DNA from: Ursus arctos
Taxonomy: Eukaryota; Chordata; Mammalia; Carnivora; Ursidae
NCBI RefSeq assembly: GCF_023065955.2
Contig: NW_026622863.1
Span: 42,762,177 to 42,826,176 of the forward strand
Direction: 5' to 3'
DNA length: 64,000 bases
Position numbers and translations under genes: made by a program. Numbering within the stretch: position 1 is the first letter of the stretch; every line of letters begins with the position of its first letter. Below are positions 24,806 through 36,300 of the stretch, piece by piece. The notes under the pieces are model-generated. The model had not been told where the DNA came from. It ran no database searches and saw only the letters and a program-made list of their open reading frames with translations.

Positions 24806-27173
24806 GAACTCCTGCTAGCAAAACCGCCGGATTGAGGGAAGGGCTCAGACTGTGCCTCTGCCCTGTGTTCTCTTACAGGTCCGTGTATGGCATTTCCTTC
24901 ACCTTGCCACAGGAATTGGGAGCATGTCTGCACGTGGAGAATGACTTTCCCGTGGGAAGCCAGTTTTTGTCAACGGGTCCCAGTGCTATGCTCCTCTCTT
25001 TTCACTCCTGCTGCCAGAAGTCCAGTGAGAATGGGAGGTTTCAGAACATGGCTGGGCACTGTCGTTTCTTCCAAAGAAGTGGAGGGCATTTGCTTTACAT
25101 TGCCACAACCACTTGTGATAGGGTCTGCACCTCAGGAAAACTGTATCCGTGGGAAACCGGCTTTTTGCAAAGGGGTCTCAGGGCCGTGGGCCTCGGGTGT
25201 CCCTCCGGCTCCCCAAAGCACAGGGACGAGGTGAGGGGCTTAGACCATGCCTGGGCAATGTTGTTTCTTACACCTGGGTGTGTGGCATTTTGTTTACCTG
25301 GCTACCACCCCTGGGATAGGTTTTGTACAGCAAGAGCATATTGCTCGTCACAAGCCGTTTTGGCCCCAGGGGTCTCCGGGCTGTGTTCGTTGGGGTTGAA
25401 CTCCTGCTAGCAAAACCGCCGGGATGAGGGAAGTGCTCAGACTGTGCCACTGCCCTGTGTTCTCTTACAGGTCCGTGTATGGCATTTCCTTCACCTTGCC
25501 ACAGGCACTTGGGAGCATGCCTTCACGTGGAGAATGACTTTCCCGTGGGTAGCCGGTTTTTGTCAATGGGTCCCAGTGCTCTGCTCCTCTCTTTTCACTC
25601 CTGCTTCCAGAAGCCGAGTGAGAATGGGAGGTTTCAGAACATGGCTGGGCACTGTGGTTTCTTCCAGAGAAGTGGAGGGCATTTGCTTTACATTGCCACA
25701 ACCACTTGTGATAGGGTATGCACCTCAGGAAAACTGTATCCGTGGGAAACCGGCTTTTTGCAAAGGGGTCTCAGGGCCGTGGGCCTCGGGTGTCCCTCCG
25801 GCTCCCCAAAGCACAGGGACGAGGTGAGGGGCTTAGACCATGCCTGGGCAATATTGTTTCTTACACCTGGGTGTGTGGCATTTTTTTACCTGGCTACCCC
25901 CCTTGGGATAGGTTGTCCACAGCAAGAGCATATTGCTCGTTGCAAGCCGTTTTGGCCCCAGGGGTCTCCGGGCTGTGTTCGTTGGGGTTGAACTCCTGCT
26001 AGCAAAACCGCCGGGATGAGGGAAGGGCTCAGACTGTGCCTCTGCTCTGTGTTCTCTTACAGGTCCGTGTATGGCATTTCCTTCACCTTGCCACAGGCAT
26101 TGGGAGCATGTCTGCACGTGGAGAATGACTTTCCCGTGGGAAGCCGGTTTTTGTCAACGGGTCCCAGTGCTGTGCTCCTCTCTTTTCACTCCTGCTGCCA
26201 GAAGTCCAGTGAGAATGGGAGGTTTCAGAACATGGCTGGGCACTGTGGTTTCTTCCAGAGAAGTGGAGGGCATGTGCTTTACATTGCCACAACCACTTGT
26301 GATAGGGTCTGCACCTCAGGAAAACTGTATCTGTGGGAAGCCGGCTTTTTGCAAAGGGGTCTCAGGGCCGTGGGCCTCGGGTGTCCCTCCGGCTCCCCAA
26401 AGCACAGGGACGAGGTGAGGGGTTTAGACCATGCCTGGGCAGTGTTGTTTCTTACACCTGGGTGTGTGGCATTTTGTTTACCTGGCTACCACCCTTGGGA
26501 TAGGTTTTGTACAGCAAGAGCATATTGCTCGTCGCAAGCCGTTTTGGCCTCAGGGGTCTCCGGGCTGTGTTCGTTGGGGTTGAACTCCTGCTAGCAAAAC
26601 CGCCGGGATGAGGGAAGGGCTCAGACTGTGCCTCTGCCCTGTGTTCTCTTACAGGTCCGTGTATGGCATTTCCTTCTCCTTGCCACAGGCATTGGGAGCA
26701 TGTCTGCACGTAGAGAATGACTTTCCCGTGGGAAGCCTGTTTTTGTCAACGGGTCCCAGTGCTGTGCTCCTCTCTTTTCACTCCTGCTGCCAGAAGCCCA
26801 GTGAGAATGGGAGGTTTCAGAACATGGCTGGGCACTGTGGTTTCTTCCAGAGAAGTGGAGGGCATTTGCTTTACATTGCCACAACCACTTGTGATAGGGT
26901 CTGCACCTCAGGAAAACTGTATCTGTGGGAAGCCGGCTTTTTGCAAAGGGGTCTCAGGGCCGTGGGCCTCGGGTGTCCCTCCAGCTCCCCAAAGCACAGG
27001 GACGAGGTGAGGGGCTTAGACCATGCCTGGGCAATGTTGTTTCTTACACCTGCGTGTGTGGCATTTTGTTTACCTGGCTACCACCCTTGGGATAGGTTTT
27101 GTACAGCAAGAGCATATTGCTCGTCGCAAGCCGTTTTGGCCTCAGGGGTCTCCGGGCTGTGTTCGTTGGGGTT
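24806..27173 (+). repeat. HOR11-specific monomers, second copy
   Basis: Monomers start at 24806, 25398, 25990 and 26582, each 6,491 bp after its partner in 18315-20682. I noticed only a few differences, among them GATAGGGTC for GATACGGTC, CCACCCCTGGG for CCACCCTTGGG and GCCTTCACG for GCCTGCACG. The HOR11 match ends at about 27170. The next monomer carries a rare double variant (CTGCAAGC and ACCACCGAG) not seen in the first copy's continuation. Confidence 0.9.
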
Positions 27174-27603
27174 GAACTCCTGCAAGCAAAACCACCGAGA
27201 TGAGGGAAGTGCTCAGACTGTGCCTCTGCCCTGTGTTCTCTTACAGGTCCGTGTATGGCATTTCCTTCACCTTGCCACAGGCATTTGGGAGCATGTCTGC
27301 ACGTGGAGAAAGACTCTCCCGTGGGAAGCCGGTTTTTGTCAAACGGGTCCCAGTGCTGTGCTCCTCTCTATTCACTCCTGCTGCCAGAAGCCCAGTGCGG
27401 CTGGGAGGGCTAGGACATGGCTGGGCACTGTGGTTTCTTCCAGAGACGTGGCTGGCATTTGCATTACCTTGCCACAACCACTTGTGAGAGGGTCTGCACC
27501 TCAGGAAAACTGTGTCCGTAGGAAGCCGGCTTTTGGACAAACGGGACTCAGGCCCGTGGGCTCGGGTGTCCCTCCGGCTCCCCAAAGCACAGGGACGAGG
27601 TGA
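26608..27603 (+). other. Longest open frame (331 codons), judged non-coding
   Basis: The frame runs through almost two monomers because the stop codon in CTGCTAGC is changed to AAG at 27184-27186. The two halves of the translation are unrelated to each other because the frame reads different phases of the repeat. Monomer length is often not a multiple of three, and stops end the frame in the next unit. There is no start context, signal peptide or known domain. The frame at 45579-46385 exists for the same reason (AAG at 46155-46157), and that at 31407-32237 because G to C turns GGTTGAACT into GGTTCAACT. Confidence 0.9.
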
Positions 27604-30142
27604 GGGGCTTAGACCATGCCTGGGCAATGTTGTTTCTTACACCTGGGTGTGTGGCATTTTGTTTACCTAGCTACCCCCCTTGGGATAGGTTTTGTACAGC
27701 AAGAGCATATTGCTCGTCGGAAGCCGTTTTGGCCCCAGGGGTCTCCGGGTTGTGTTCGTTGGGGTTGAACTCCTGCTAGCAAAACCGCCGGGGTGAGGGA
27801 AGGGCTCAGACTGTGGCTGGGCCCTGTAATCTCTTACAGGTCAGTGTATGGCATTTCCTTCACCTTGCCACAGGCACTTGGGAGCATGTCTGCACGTGGA
27901 GAAAGACTTTCCCGTGGGAAGCCGGTTTTGGCAAACGGGTCCCAGTGCTGTGCTCCTCTCCTTACACTCGTGCTGCCAGAAGCCCAGTGATGATGGGAGG
28001 GTTTAGAACATGGCTGGGTACTGTGTTTTCTTCTAGAGACGTGGCTGGCATTTGCTTTACCTTGCCACAACCACTTGTGAGAGGGTCTGCACCTCAGGAA
28101 AACTGTGTCCGTAGGAAGCCGGCTTTTGGACAAACGGGTCTCAGGCCCGTCGGCCTCGAGTGTCCTTCCGGCTCCCCAAAGCACAGGGACGAGGTGAGGG
28201 GCTTAGACCATGCCTGGGCAAAGTTTTTTCTTACACCTGGGTGTGTGGCATTTTGTTTACCTGGCTACCCCCCTTGGGATAGGTTTTCCACAGCAAGAGC
28301 ATATTGCTCGTCGGAAGCCGTTTTGGCACCAGGGGTCTCCGGGTTGTGTTCGCTGGGGTTCAACTCCTGCTAGCAAAACCGCCGGGATGAGGGAAGGGCT
28401 CAGACTGTGCCTGGGCCCTGTAATCTCTTACAGGTCCGTGTATGGCATTTCCTTCACCTTGCCACAGGCATTGGGAGCATGTCTGCACGTGGAGAATGAC
28501 TTTCCCGTGGGAAGCCGGTTTTCGTCAACGGGTCCCAGTGCTGTGCTCCTCTCCTTTCACTACTGCTGCCAGAAGCCCAGTGATGATGGGAGGGTATAGA
28601 ACATGGCTGGGCACTGTGGTTTCTTCCAGAGACGTGGCTGGCATTTGCTTTACCTTGCCACAACCACTTGTGAGAGGGTCTGCACCTCAGGAAAACTGTG
28701 TCCGTAGGAATCCCGCTTTTGGACAAACGGGACTCAGGCCCGTGGGCTTCGGGTGTCCCTCCCGCTCCCCAAAGCACAGGGACGAGGTGAGGGGCTTAGA
28801 CCATGACTGGGCAATGTTGTTTCTTACATCTGGGTGTGTGGCATTTTGTTTACCTGGCTACCCCCCTTGGGATAGGTTTTCTACAGCAAGAGCATATTGC
28901 TCGTCGCAAGCCGCTTTGGCCCTAGGGGTCTCCGGGCTGTGTTCGTTGGGGTTCAACTCCTGCTAGCAAAACCGCCGGGATGAGGGAAGGGCCCAGACTG
29001 TGCCTGGGCCCTGTGGTCTCTTACAGGTCAGTGTATGGCATTTCCTTCACCTTGCCACAGGCACATGGGAGCATGTCTGCACGTGGAGAAAGACTCTCCC
29101 GTGGGAAGCCGGTTTTTGTCAAACGGGTCCCAGTGCTGTGCTCCTCTCTTTTCACTCCTGCTGCCAGAAGCCCAGTGCGGCTGGGAGGGCTAGGACATGG
29201 CTGGGCACTGTGGTTTCTTCCAGAGACGTGGCTGGCATTTGCTTTACCTTGCCACAACCACTTGTGAGAGGGTCTGCACCTCAGGAAATCTCTGTCCGTG
29301 GGAAGCCGGCTTTTGGCCAAACGGGTCTCAGTCCCTTGGGCTTCGGGTGTCCCTCCGGTTCCCCAAAGCACAGGGACGAGGTGAGGGGTTTAGACCATGC
29401 CTGGGCAATGTTGTTTCTTACACCTGGGTGTGTGACATTCTGTTTACCTGGCTACCCCCCTTGGGATAGGTTTTTCCACAGCAAGAGCATATTGCTCGTC
29501 GCAAGTCGTTTTTGCCCCAGGGGTCTCCGGGCTGTGTTCGTTGGGGTTGAACTCCTGCTAGCAAAACCGCCGGGATGAGGGAAGGGCTCAGACTGTGCCT
29601 CTGCCCTGTGTTCTCTTACAGGTCAGTGTATGGCATTTCCTTCACCTTGCCACAGGCATTGGGAGCATGTCTGCACGGGAAGAATGTCTTTCCCGTGGGA
29701 AGCCGGTTTTTGTCAACGGGTCCCCGTGCTGTTCTCCTCTCTTTTCACTCCTACTGCCAGAAGCCCAGGGAGAATGGGAGGGTTTAGAACATGGCTGGGC
29801 ACTTTGGTTTCTTCCAGAGACGTGGCTGGCATTTGCTTTACCTTGCCACAACCACTTGTGAGAGGGTCTGAACCTCAGGAAAACTGTGTCCATGGGAAGC
29901 CGGCTTTTGGATAAACGGGTCTCAGGACCGTGGGCCACGGATGTCCCTCCGGCTCCCCAAAGCACAGGGACGAGGTGAGGGGCTTAGACCATGCCTGGGC
30001 AATGTTGTTTCTTACACGTGGGTGTGTGGCATTTTGTTTACCTGGCTACCCCCACTTGGGATAGGTTTTCCACAGCAAGAGCATATTGCTCGTCGCAAGC
30101 CGTTTTGGCCCCAGGGGTCTCCGGCCTGTGTTCGTTGGGGTT
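27174..30142 (+). repeat. Monomers 47-51: block related to 46-51 kb
   Basis: Monomers start at 27174, 27767, 28361, 28954 and 29549. The first has lost the GCTAGC site (CTGCAAGC) and shares this and ACCACCGAGATG with the monomer at 46145. The subunit B-C part of the second, all of the third (with GGTTTTCGTCAACGG and GAGGGTATAG) and the fourth (with GGAAGGGCCCAG) match 49113-50894 at an offset of 21,347 bp, and also 52673-54300. These monomers are therefore the likely source, or a sister, of half of the HOR6 unit. The fourth ends in a five-T GATAGGTTTTTCC variant seen elsewhere at 6-monomer spacing. Confidence 0.88.
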
Positions 30143-30804
30143 GAACTCCTGATAGCAAAACCGCCGGGATGAGGGAAGGGCTCAGACTGTGCCTGGGCCC
30201 TGTGGTCTCTTACAGGTCAGTGTATGGCATTTCCTTCACCTTGCCACCGGTATTGGGAGTATGTCTGCACGTGGAGAAAGACTCTCCCGTGGGAAGCCGG
30301 TTTTTGTCAAACGGTTCCCAGTGCTGTGCTCCTCTCTTTTCACTCCTGCTGCCAGAAGCGTAGTGCGGCTGGGAGGGCTAGGACATGGCTGGGCACTGTG
30401 GTTTCTTCCAGAGACGTGGATGGCATTTGCTTTACCTTGCCACAACCACTTGTGAGAGGGTCTGCACCTCAGGAAAACTGTGTCTGTGGGAAGCCGGCTT
30501 TTGGCCAAACGGGTCTAGAGCCGTGGGCCTCGGGTGTCCCTCCGGCTCCCCAAAGCACAGGGACGAGGTGAGGGGCTTAGGCCATGCCTGGGCAATGTTG
30601 TTTCTCACACCTGGGTGTGTGGCATTTTTTTTACCTGGCTACGCCCACTTGGGATAGGTTTTCCACAGCAAGAGCATATTGCTCATCGGAAGCCGTTTTG
30701 ACCCCAGGGGTCTCGGGCTGTGTTCCATGGGGTTGAACTCCTGCTAGCAAAACCGCCGGGATGAGGGAAGGGCTCAGACTGTGGCTGGGCCCTGTAATTT
30801 CTTA

Positions 30805-30813
30805 CAGGTGAGT
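30805..30813 (+). other. Perfect 5' splice-site consensus CAG|GTGAGT
   Basis: In subunit A most monomers read CAGGTCAGT or CAGGTCCGT; this one reads CAGGTGAGT, the full metazoan donor consensus. Identical sites lie at 31400-31408 and 58669-58677. The monomers at 30735 and 58599 are also relatives by other markers. No evidence of transcription is available. Confidence 0.3.
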
Positions 30814-33370
30814 GTATGGCATTTCATTCATCTTTCCACAGGCACTTGGGAGCATGTCTGCCCGTGAAGAAAGACATTTTCGTGGGAAGCCGCTTTTTGT
30901 CAAACGGGTCCCAGTGCTGTGCTCCTCTCTTTTCACTCCTGCTGCCAGAAGCCCAGTGAAAATGGGAGGGCTTAGAACATGGCTGGGCACTGTGTTTTCT
31001 TCCAGAGACGCGGCTGGCATTTGCTTTACCTTGCCACAACCACTTGTGAGAGGGTCTGCACCTCAGGAAAACTGTGTCCGTAGAAAGCCGGCTTTTGGAC
31101 AAACGGGTCTCAGGCCCGTGGGCCTCGGGTGTGCCTCCGGCTCCCCAAAGCACAGGGACGAGGTGAGGGGCTTAGACCATGCCTGGGCAATGTTGTTTCT
31201 TACACCTGGGTGTGTGGCATTTTGTTTACCTGGCTACCCCCCTTGGAATAGGTTTTCCACAGCAAGAGCATACTGCTCGTCGCAAGCCGTTTTGGCCCCA
31301 GGGGTCTCCGGGCTGTGTTCGTTGGGGTTGAACTCCTGCTAGCAAAACCGCTGGGATGAGGGAAGGGCTCAGACTGTGCCTGGGCCCTGTGGTCTCTTAC
31401 AGGTGAGTGTATGGCATTTCCTTCACCTTGCCACAGGTATTGGGAGCATGTCTGCACGTGGAGAATGACTTTCCCGTGGGAAGCCGGTTTTTGTCAACGG
31501 GTCCCAGTGCTGTGCTCCTCTCTTTTCACTCCTCCTGCCAGAAGCCCAGTGAGAATGGGAGGTTTCAGAACATGGCTGGGCACTGTGGTTTCTTCCAGAG
31601 ACGAGGCTGGCATTTGCTTTACCTTGCCACAACCACTTCTGAGAGGGTCTGCACCTCAGGAAAACTTTGTCCGTGTGAAGCCGGCTTTTGGATAAACGGG
31701 TCTCAGGACCGTGGGCCACGATTGTCCCTCCGGCTCCCCAAAGCACAGGGACGAGGTGAGGGGCTTAGACCATGCCTGGGCAATGTTGTTTCTTACACCT
31801 GCGTGTGTGGCATTTTGTTTACCTGGCTTCCCCCCCTTGGGATAGGTTTTCCACAGCAAGAGCATATTGCTCGTCGGAAGCCGGTTTGGCCCCAGGGGTC
31901 TCCGGGCTGTGTTCGTTGGGGTTCAACTCCTGCTAGCAAAACCGCCGGGATGAGGGAAGGGCTCAGACTGTGCCTGGGCCCTGTGGTCTCTTACAGGTCA
32001 GTGTATGGCATTTCCTTCACCTTGCCACAGGCACTTGGGAGCATGTCTGCACGTGGAGAAAGACTTTCCCGTGGGAAGCCGGTTTTTGTCAAACGGGTCA
32101 CAGTGCTGTGCTCCTCTCTTTTCACTCCTGCTGCCAGAAGCCCAGTGCGGCTGGGAGGGCTAGGACATGGCTGGGTACTGTGTTTTCTTCCAGAGACGTG
32201 GCTGGCATTTGCTTTACCTTGCCACAACCACTTGTGAGAGGTTCTGCACCTGGGGAAACTGTGTCCATAGGAAGCCGGCTTTTGGCCAAACGGGACTGAG
32301 GCCCGTGGGCTTCGGGTGTCCCTCCGGCTCCCCAAAGCACAGGGACGAGGTGAGGGGCTTAGACCATGCCTGGGCAATGTTGTTTCTTACACATGGGTTT
32401 GTGGCATTTTGTTTACCTGGCTACCCCCTTGGGATAGGTTTTCCACAGCAAGAGCATATTGCTCATCGCAAGACGTTTTGGCCCCAGGGGTCTCCGGGCT
32501 GTGTTCGTTGGGGTTCAACTCCTGCTAGCAAAACCGCCGGGATGAGGGAAGGGCTCAGACTGTGCCTCTACCCTGTGTTCTCTTACAGGTCCGTGTATGG
32601 CATTTCCGTCACTTTGCCACAGGCATTGGGAGCATGTCTGCACGTGAGGAATGACTTTCCCGTGGGAAGCCGGTTTTTGTCAACGGTTCCCAGTGCTGTG
32701 CTCCTCTCTTTTCACTCCTGCTGCCAGAAGCCTAGTGCGGCTGGGAGGGCTAAGACATGGCTGGGCACTGTTGTTTCTTCCAGAGACGTGGATGGCATTT
32801 GCTTTACCTTGCCATAACTACTTGTGAGAGGGTCTGCACCTCAGGAAAACTTTGTCCGTGGGAATCCGGCTTTTGGCCAAACGGGTCTAGAGCCGTGGGC
32901 CTCGGGTGTCCCTCCGGCTCCCCAAAGCACAGGGACGAGGTGAGGGGCTTAGACCATGCCTGGGCAATGTTGTTTCTCACACCTGGATGTGTGGCATTTT
33001 GTTTACCTGGCTACCCCCCTTGGGATAGGTTTTTCCACAGCAAGAGCATATTGCTCGTCGCAAGCCGTTTTTGCCCCAGGGGTCTCCGGGCTGTGTTCGT
33101 TGGGGTTGAACTCCTGCTAGCAAAACCGCCAGATTGAGGGAAGGGCTCAGACTGTGCCTCTGCCCTGTGTTCTCTTACAGGTCCGTGTATGGCATTTCCT
33201 TCACCTTGCCACAGGCACTTGGGAGCATGTCTGCACGAGGAGAAAGACTCTCCCGTGGGAAGCCGGTTTTTGTCAAACGGGAGACAGTGCTGTGCTCCTC
33301 TCCTTTCACTCGTGCTGCCAGAAGCCCAGTGATGATGGGAGGGTTTAGAACATGGCTGGGCACTGTGTTT

Positions 33371-33382
33371 TCTTCGAGACGT
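33371..33382 (+). other. Two-base loss at the subunit B acceptor-like site
   Basis: TTCTTCCAGAGACG is reduced to TTCTTCGAGACG, removing the CAG of the splice-acceptor-like motif. The same event is present in the monomer starting at 57417 (site at 57681-57690), 24.3 kb away, so it is a shared-descent marker. Confidence 0.8.
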
Positions 33383-36300
33383 GGCTGGCAGTTGCTTTAC
33401 CTTGCCACAACCACTTGTGAGAGGGTCTGCACCTCAGGAAAACTTTGTCCGTGGGAAGCCGGCTTTTGGATAAATGGGTCTCAGGACCGTGGGCCACGGA
33501 TGTCCCTCCGGCTCCCCAAAGCACAGGGATGAGGTGAGGGGCTTAGACCATGCCTGGGCAATGTTGTTTCTTACACCTGGGTGTGTGGCATTTTGTATAC
33601 CTGGCTACCCCCCGTGGGATAGGTTGTCCACCGCAAGAGCATATTGCTCGTCGCAAGCCGTTTTGGCCTCAGGGGTCTCTGGGCTGTGTTCGTTGGGGTT
33701 GAACTCCTGCTAGCAAAACCGCCGGGATGAGGGAAGGGCTCAGAATATGCCTGGGCCCTGTGTTCTCTTACAGGTCATTGTATGGCATTTCCTTCACCTT
33801 GCCACAGGCACTTGGGAGCATGTCTGCACGAGGAGAAAGACTCTCCCGTGGGAAGCCGGTTTTTGTCAAACGAGACCCAGTGCTGTGCTCCTCTCTTTTC
33901 ACTCCTGCTGCCAGAAGCCCAGTGCGGCTGGGAGGGCTAGGACATGGCTGGGCACTGTGGTTTCTTCCAGAGACGTGGATGGCATTTGCTTTACCTTGAC
34001 AGAAGCACTTGTGAGAGGGTCTGCACCACAGGAAAACTGTCCATGGGAAGCCGGCTTTTGGCCAAACGGGTCTAGGGCCGTGGGCCTGAGGGTCCCTCCG
34101 GCTCCCCAAAGCACAGGGACGAGGTGAGGGGCTTAGACCATGCCTGTGCAATGTTGTTTCTTACACCTGGGTGTGTGGCATTTTGTTTACCTGGCTACGC
34201 CCACTTGGGATAGGTTTTCCACAGCAAGAGCATATTGCTTGTCGGAAGCCGTTTTGGCTCCAGGGGTCTCCGAGCTGTGTTCGTTGGGGTTCAACTCCTG
34301 CTAGCAAAACCGCCGGGACGGGGAAGTGCTCAGACTGTGCCTCTGCCCTGTGGTCTCTTACAGGACAGTGTATGGCATTTCCTTCACCTTGCCACAGGCA
34401 CTTGGGAGTATGTCTGCACGTGGAGAAAGACTTTCCCGTGGGAAGCCGGTTTTTGTCACACGGGACCCAGTGCTGTGCTCCTCTCTTTTCACTCCTGCTG
34501 CCAGAAGCGCAGTGCGGCTGGGAGGGCTAGGACATAGCTGGGCACTGTGGTTTCTTCCAGAGAGGTGGCTGGCATTTGCTTTAACTTGCCACAACCACTT
34601 GTGAGAGGGTCTGCACCTCAGGAAATCTCTGACCGTGGGAAGCCGGCTTTTGGCCAAACGGGTCTCAGGACGTGGACCACGGGTGTCCCTCCGGCTCCCC
34701 AAAGCACAGGGACGAGGTGAGGGGCTTACACCATGCCTGGGCAATGTTGTTTCTTACACCTGGGTGTGTGGCATTTTGTTTACCTGGCTTACCCCCCTTG
34801 GGATAGGTTTTCCACAGCTAGAGCATATTGCTCGTCGGAAGCCGTTTTGGCCCCAGGGGTCTCCGGGCTGTATTCGTTGGGGTTGAACTCCTTCTAGCAA
34901 AACCGCCGGGATGAGGGAAGGGCTCAGACTGTGCCTGGGCCCTGTGGTCTCTTACAGGTCAGTGTATGGCATTTCCTTCACCTTGCCATAGGCACTTGGG
35001 AGGATGTCTGCACCTGGAGAAAGACTCTCCCTTGGGAAGCCGGTTTTTGTCAAACGGGTCCCAGTGCTGTGCTCCTCTCTTTTCACTCCTGCTGCTAGAA
35101 GCCCAGTGAGAATGGGAGTTTTCAGAACATGGCTGGGCATTGTGGTTTCTTCCAGAGACGTGGCTGGCATTTGCTTTACCTTGCCTCAACCACTTGTGAG
35201 AGGGTCTGCACCTCAGGAAAACTGTGTCCGTAGGAAGCCGGCTTTTGGCCAAACGGGACTGAGGCCCGTGGGCTTTGGGTGTCCCTCCGGCTCCCCAAAG
35301 CACAGGGACGAGGTGTGGGGCTTAGGCCATGCCTGGGCAATGTTGTTTCTTACACATGGGTGTGTGGAATTTCCTTTACTTGGCTACCCCCCTTGGGATA
35401 GGTTTTCCACAGCAAGAGCATATTGCTCGTCGCAAGCCGTTTTGGCCCCAGGGGTCTCCGGGCTGTGTTCGTTGGTGTTGATCTCCTGCTAGCAAAACCG
35501 ACGGGATGAGGGAAGGGCTCAGACTGTGCCTCTGCCCTGTGTTCTCTTACAGGTCCGTGTATGGCATTTCCTTCACCTTGCCACAGGTATTGGGAGCATG
35601 TCTGCACGAGGAGAATGACTTTCCCTTGGGAAGCCGGTTTTTGTCAACGGGTCCCAGTGCTGTGCTCCTCTCTTTTCACTCCTGCTGCCAGAAGCCCAGT
35701 GAGAATGGGAGGGTTTAGAACATGGCTGGGCACTGTAGTTTCTTCAAGAGACGTGGCTGGCATTTGCTTTACCTTGCCACAACCACTTGTGAGAGGGTCT
35801 GCACCTCAGGAAAACTGTGTCCGTAGAAAGGCCGCTTTTGGACAAACGGGACTCAGGCCCGTGGGCTTCGGGTGTCCCTCCGGCTCCCCAAAGCACAGGG
35901 ACGAGGTGAGGGGCTTACACCATGCCTGGGCAATGTTGTTTCTTACACCTGGGCGTGTGGCATTTTGTTTACCTGGCTACCCCCCTTGGGATAGGTTTTC
36001 CACAGCAAGAGCATATTGCTCGTCGAAGCCGTTTTGGCCCCAGGGGTCTCCGGGCTGTGTTCGTTCGGTTTGAACTCCTGCTAGCAAAACCGCCGGGATG
36101 AGAGAAGGGCTCAGACTGTGCCTGGGCCCTGTGGTCTCTTAGAGGTCAGTGTATGGCATTTCCTTCACCTTGCCACCGGCATTGGGAGCATGTCTGCACG
36201 TGGAGAAAGACTTTCCCGTGGGAAGCCGGTTTTTGTCAAACGGGTCCCAGTGCTGTGCTCCTCTCCTTTCACTCCTGCTGCCAGAAGCCCAGTGATGATG

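Larger units (their letters stand above)
30143..36071 (+). repeat. Monomers 52-61: divergent mosaic block
   Basis: Monomers start at 30143, 30735, 31330, 31924, 32516, 33108, 33701, 34292, 34885 and 35480. No two adjacent monomers are near-identical. Several have clear relatives 20-28 kb to the right: 30735 (CGTGAAGAAAGACATTTTCG) with 58599; 33701 (GGTCATTGTATGG) with 55641; the subunit B-C part of 34292 with 54455; 34885 (GGGAGGATGTCTGCACC) with 55048; 35480 with 60381. Two monomers, at 30735 and 31330, contain a perfect CAGGTGAGT. One, at 33108, has a two-base loss at TTCTTCGAGAC that is shared with 57417. Confidence 0.87.

Noticed and set aside
26608..27603. A 331-codon open frame and about 300 shorter ones as protein-coding genes
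   Set aside because: They tile all frames of a tandem repeat, shift frame with each small length change, overlap on both strands and have no recognisable domain. The long ones are explained by single stop-codon losses (27184, 46155 and G-to-C at monomer position 1).
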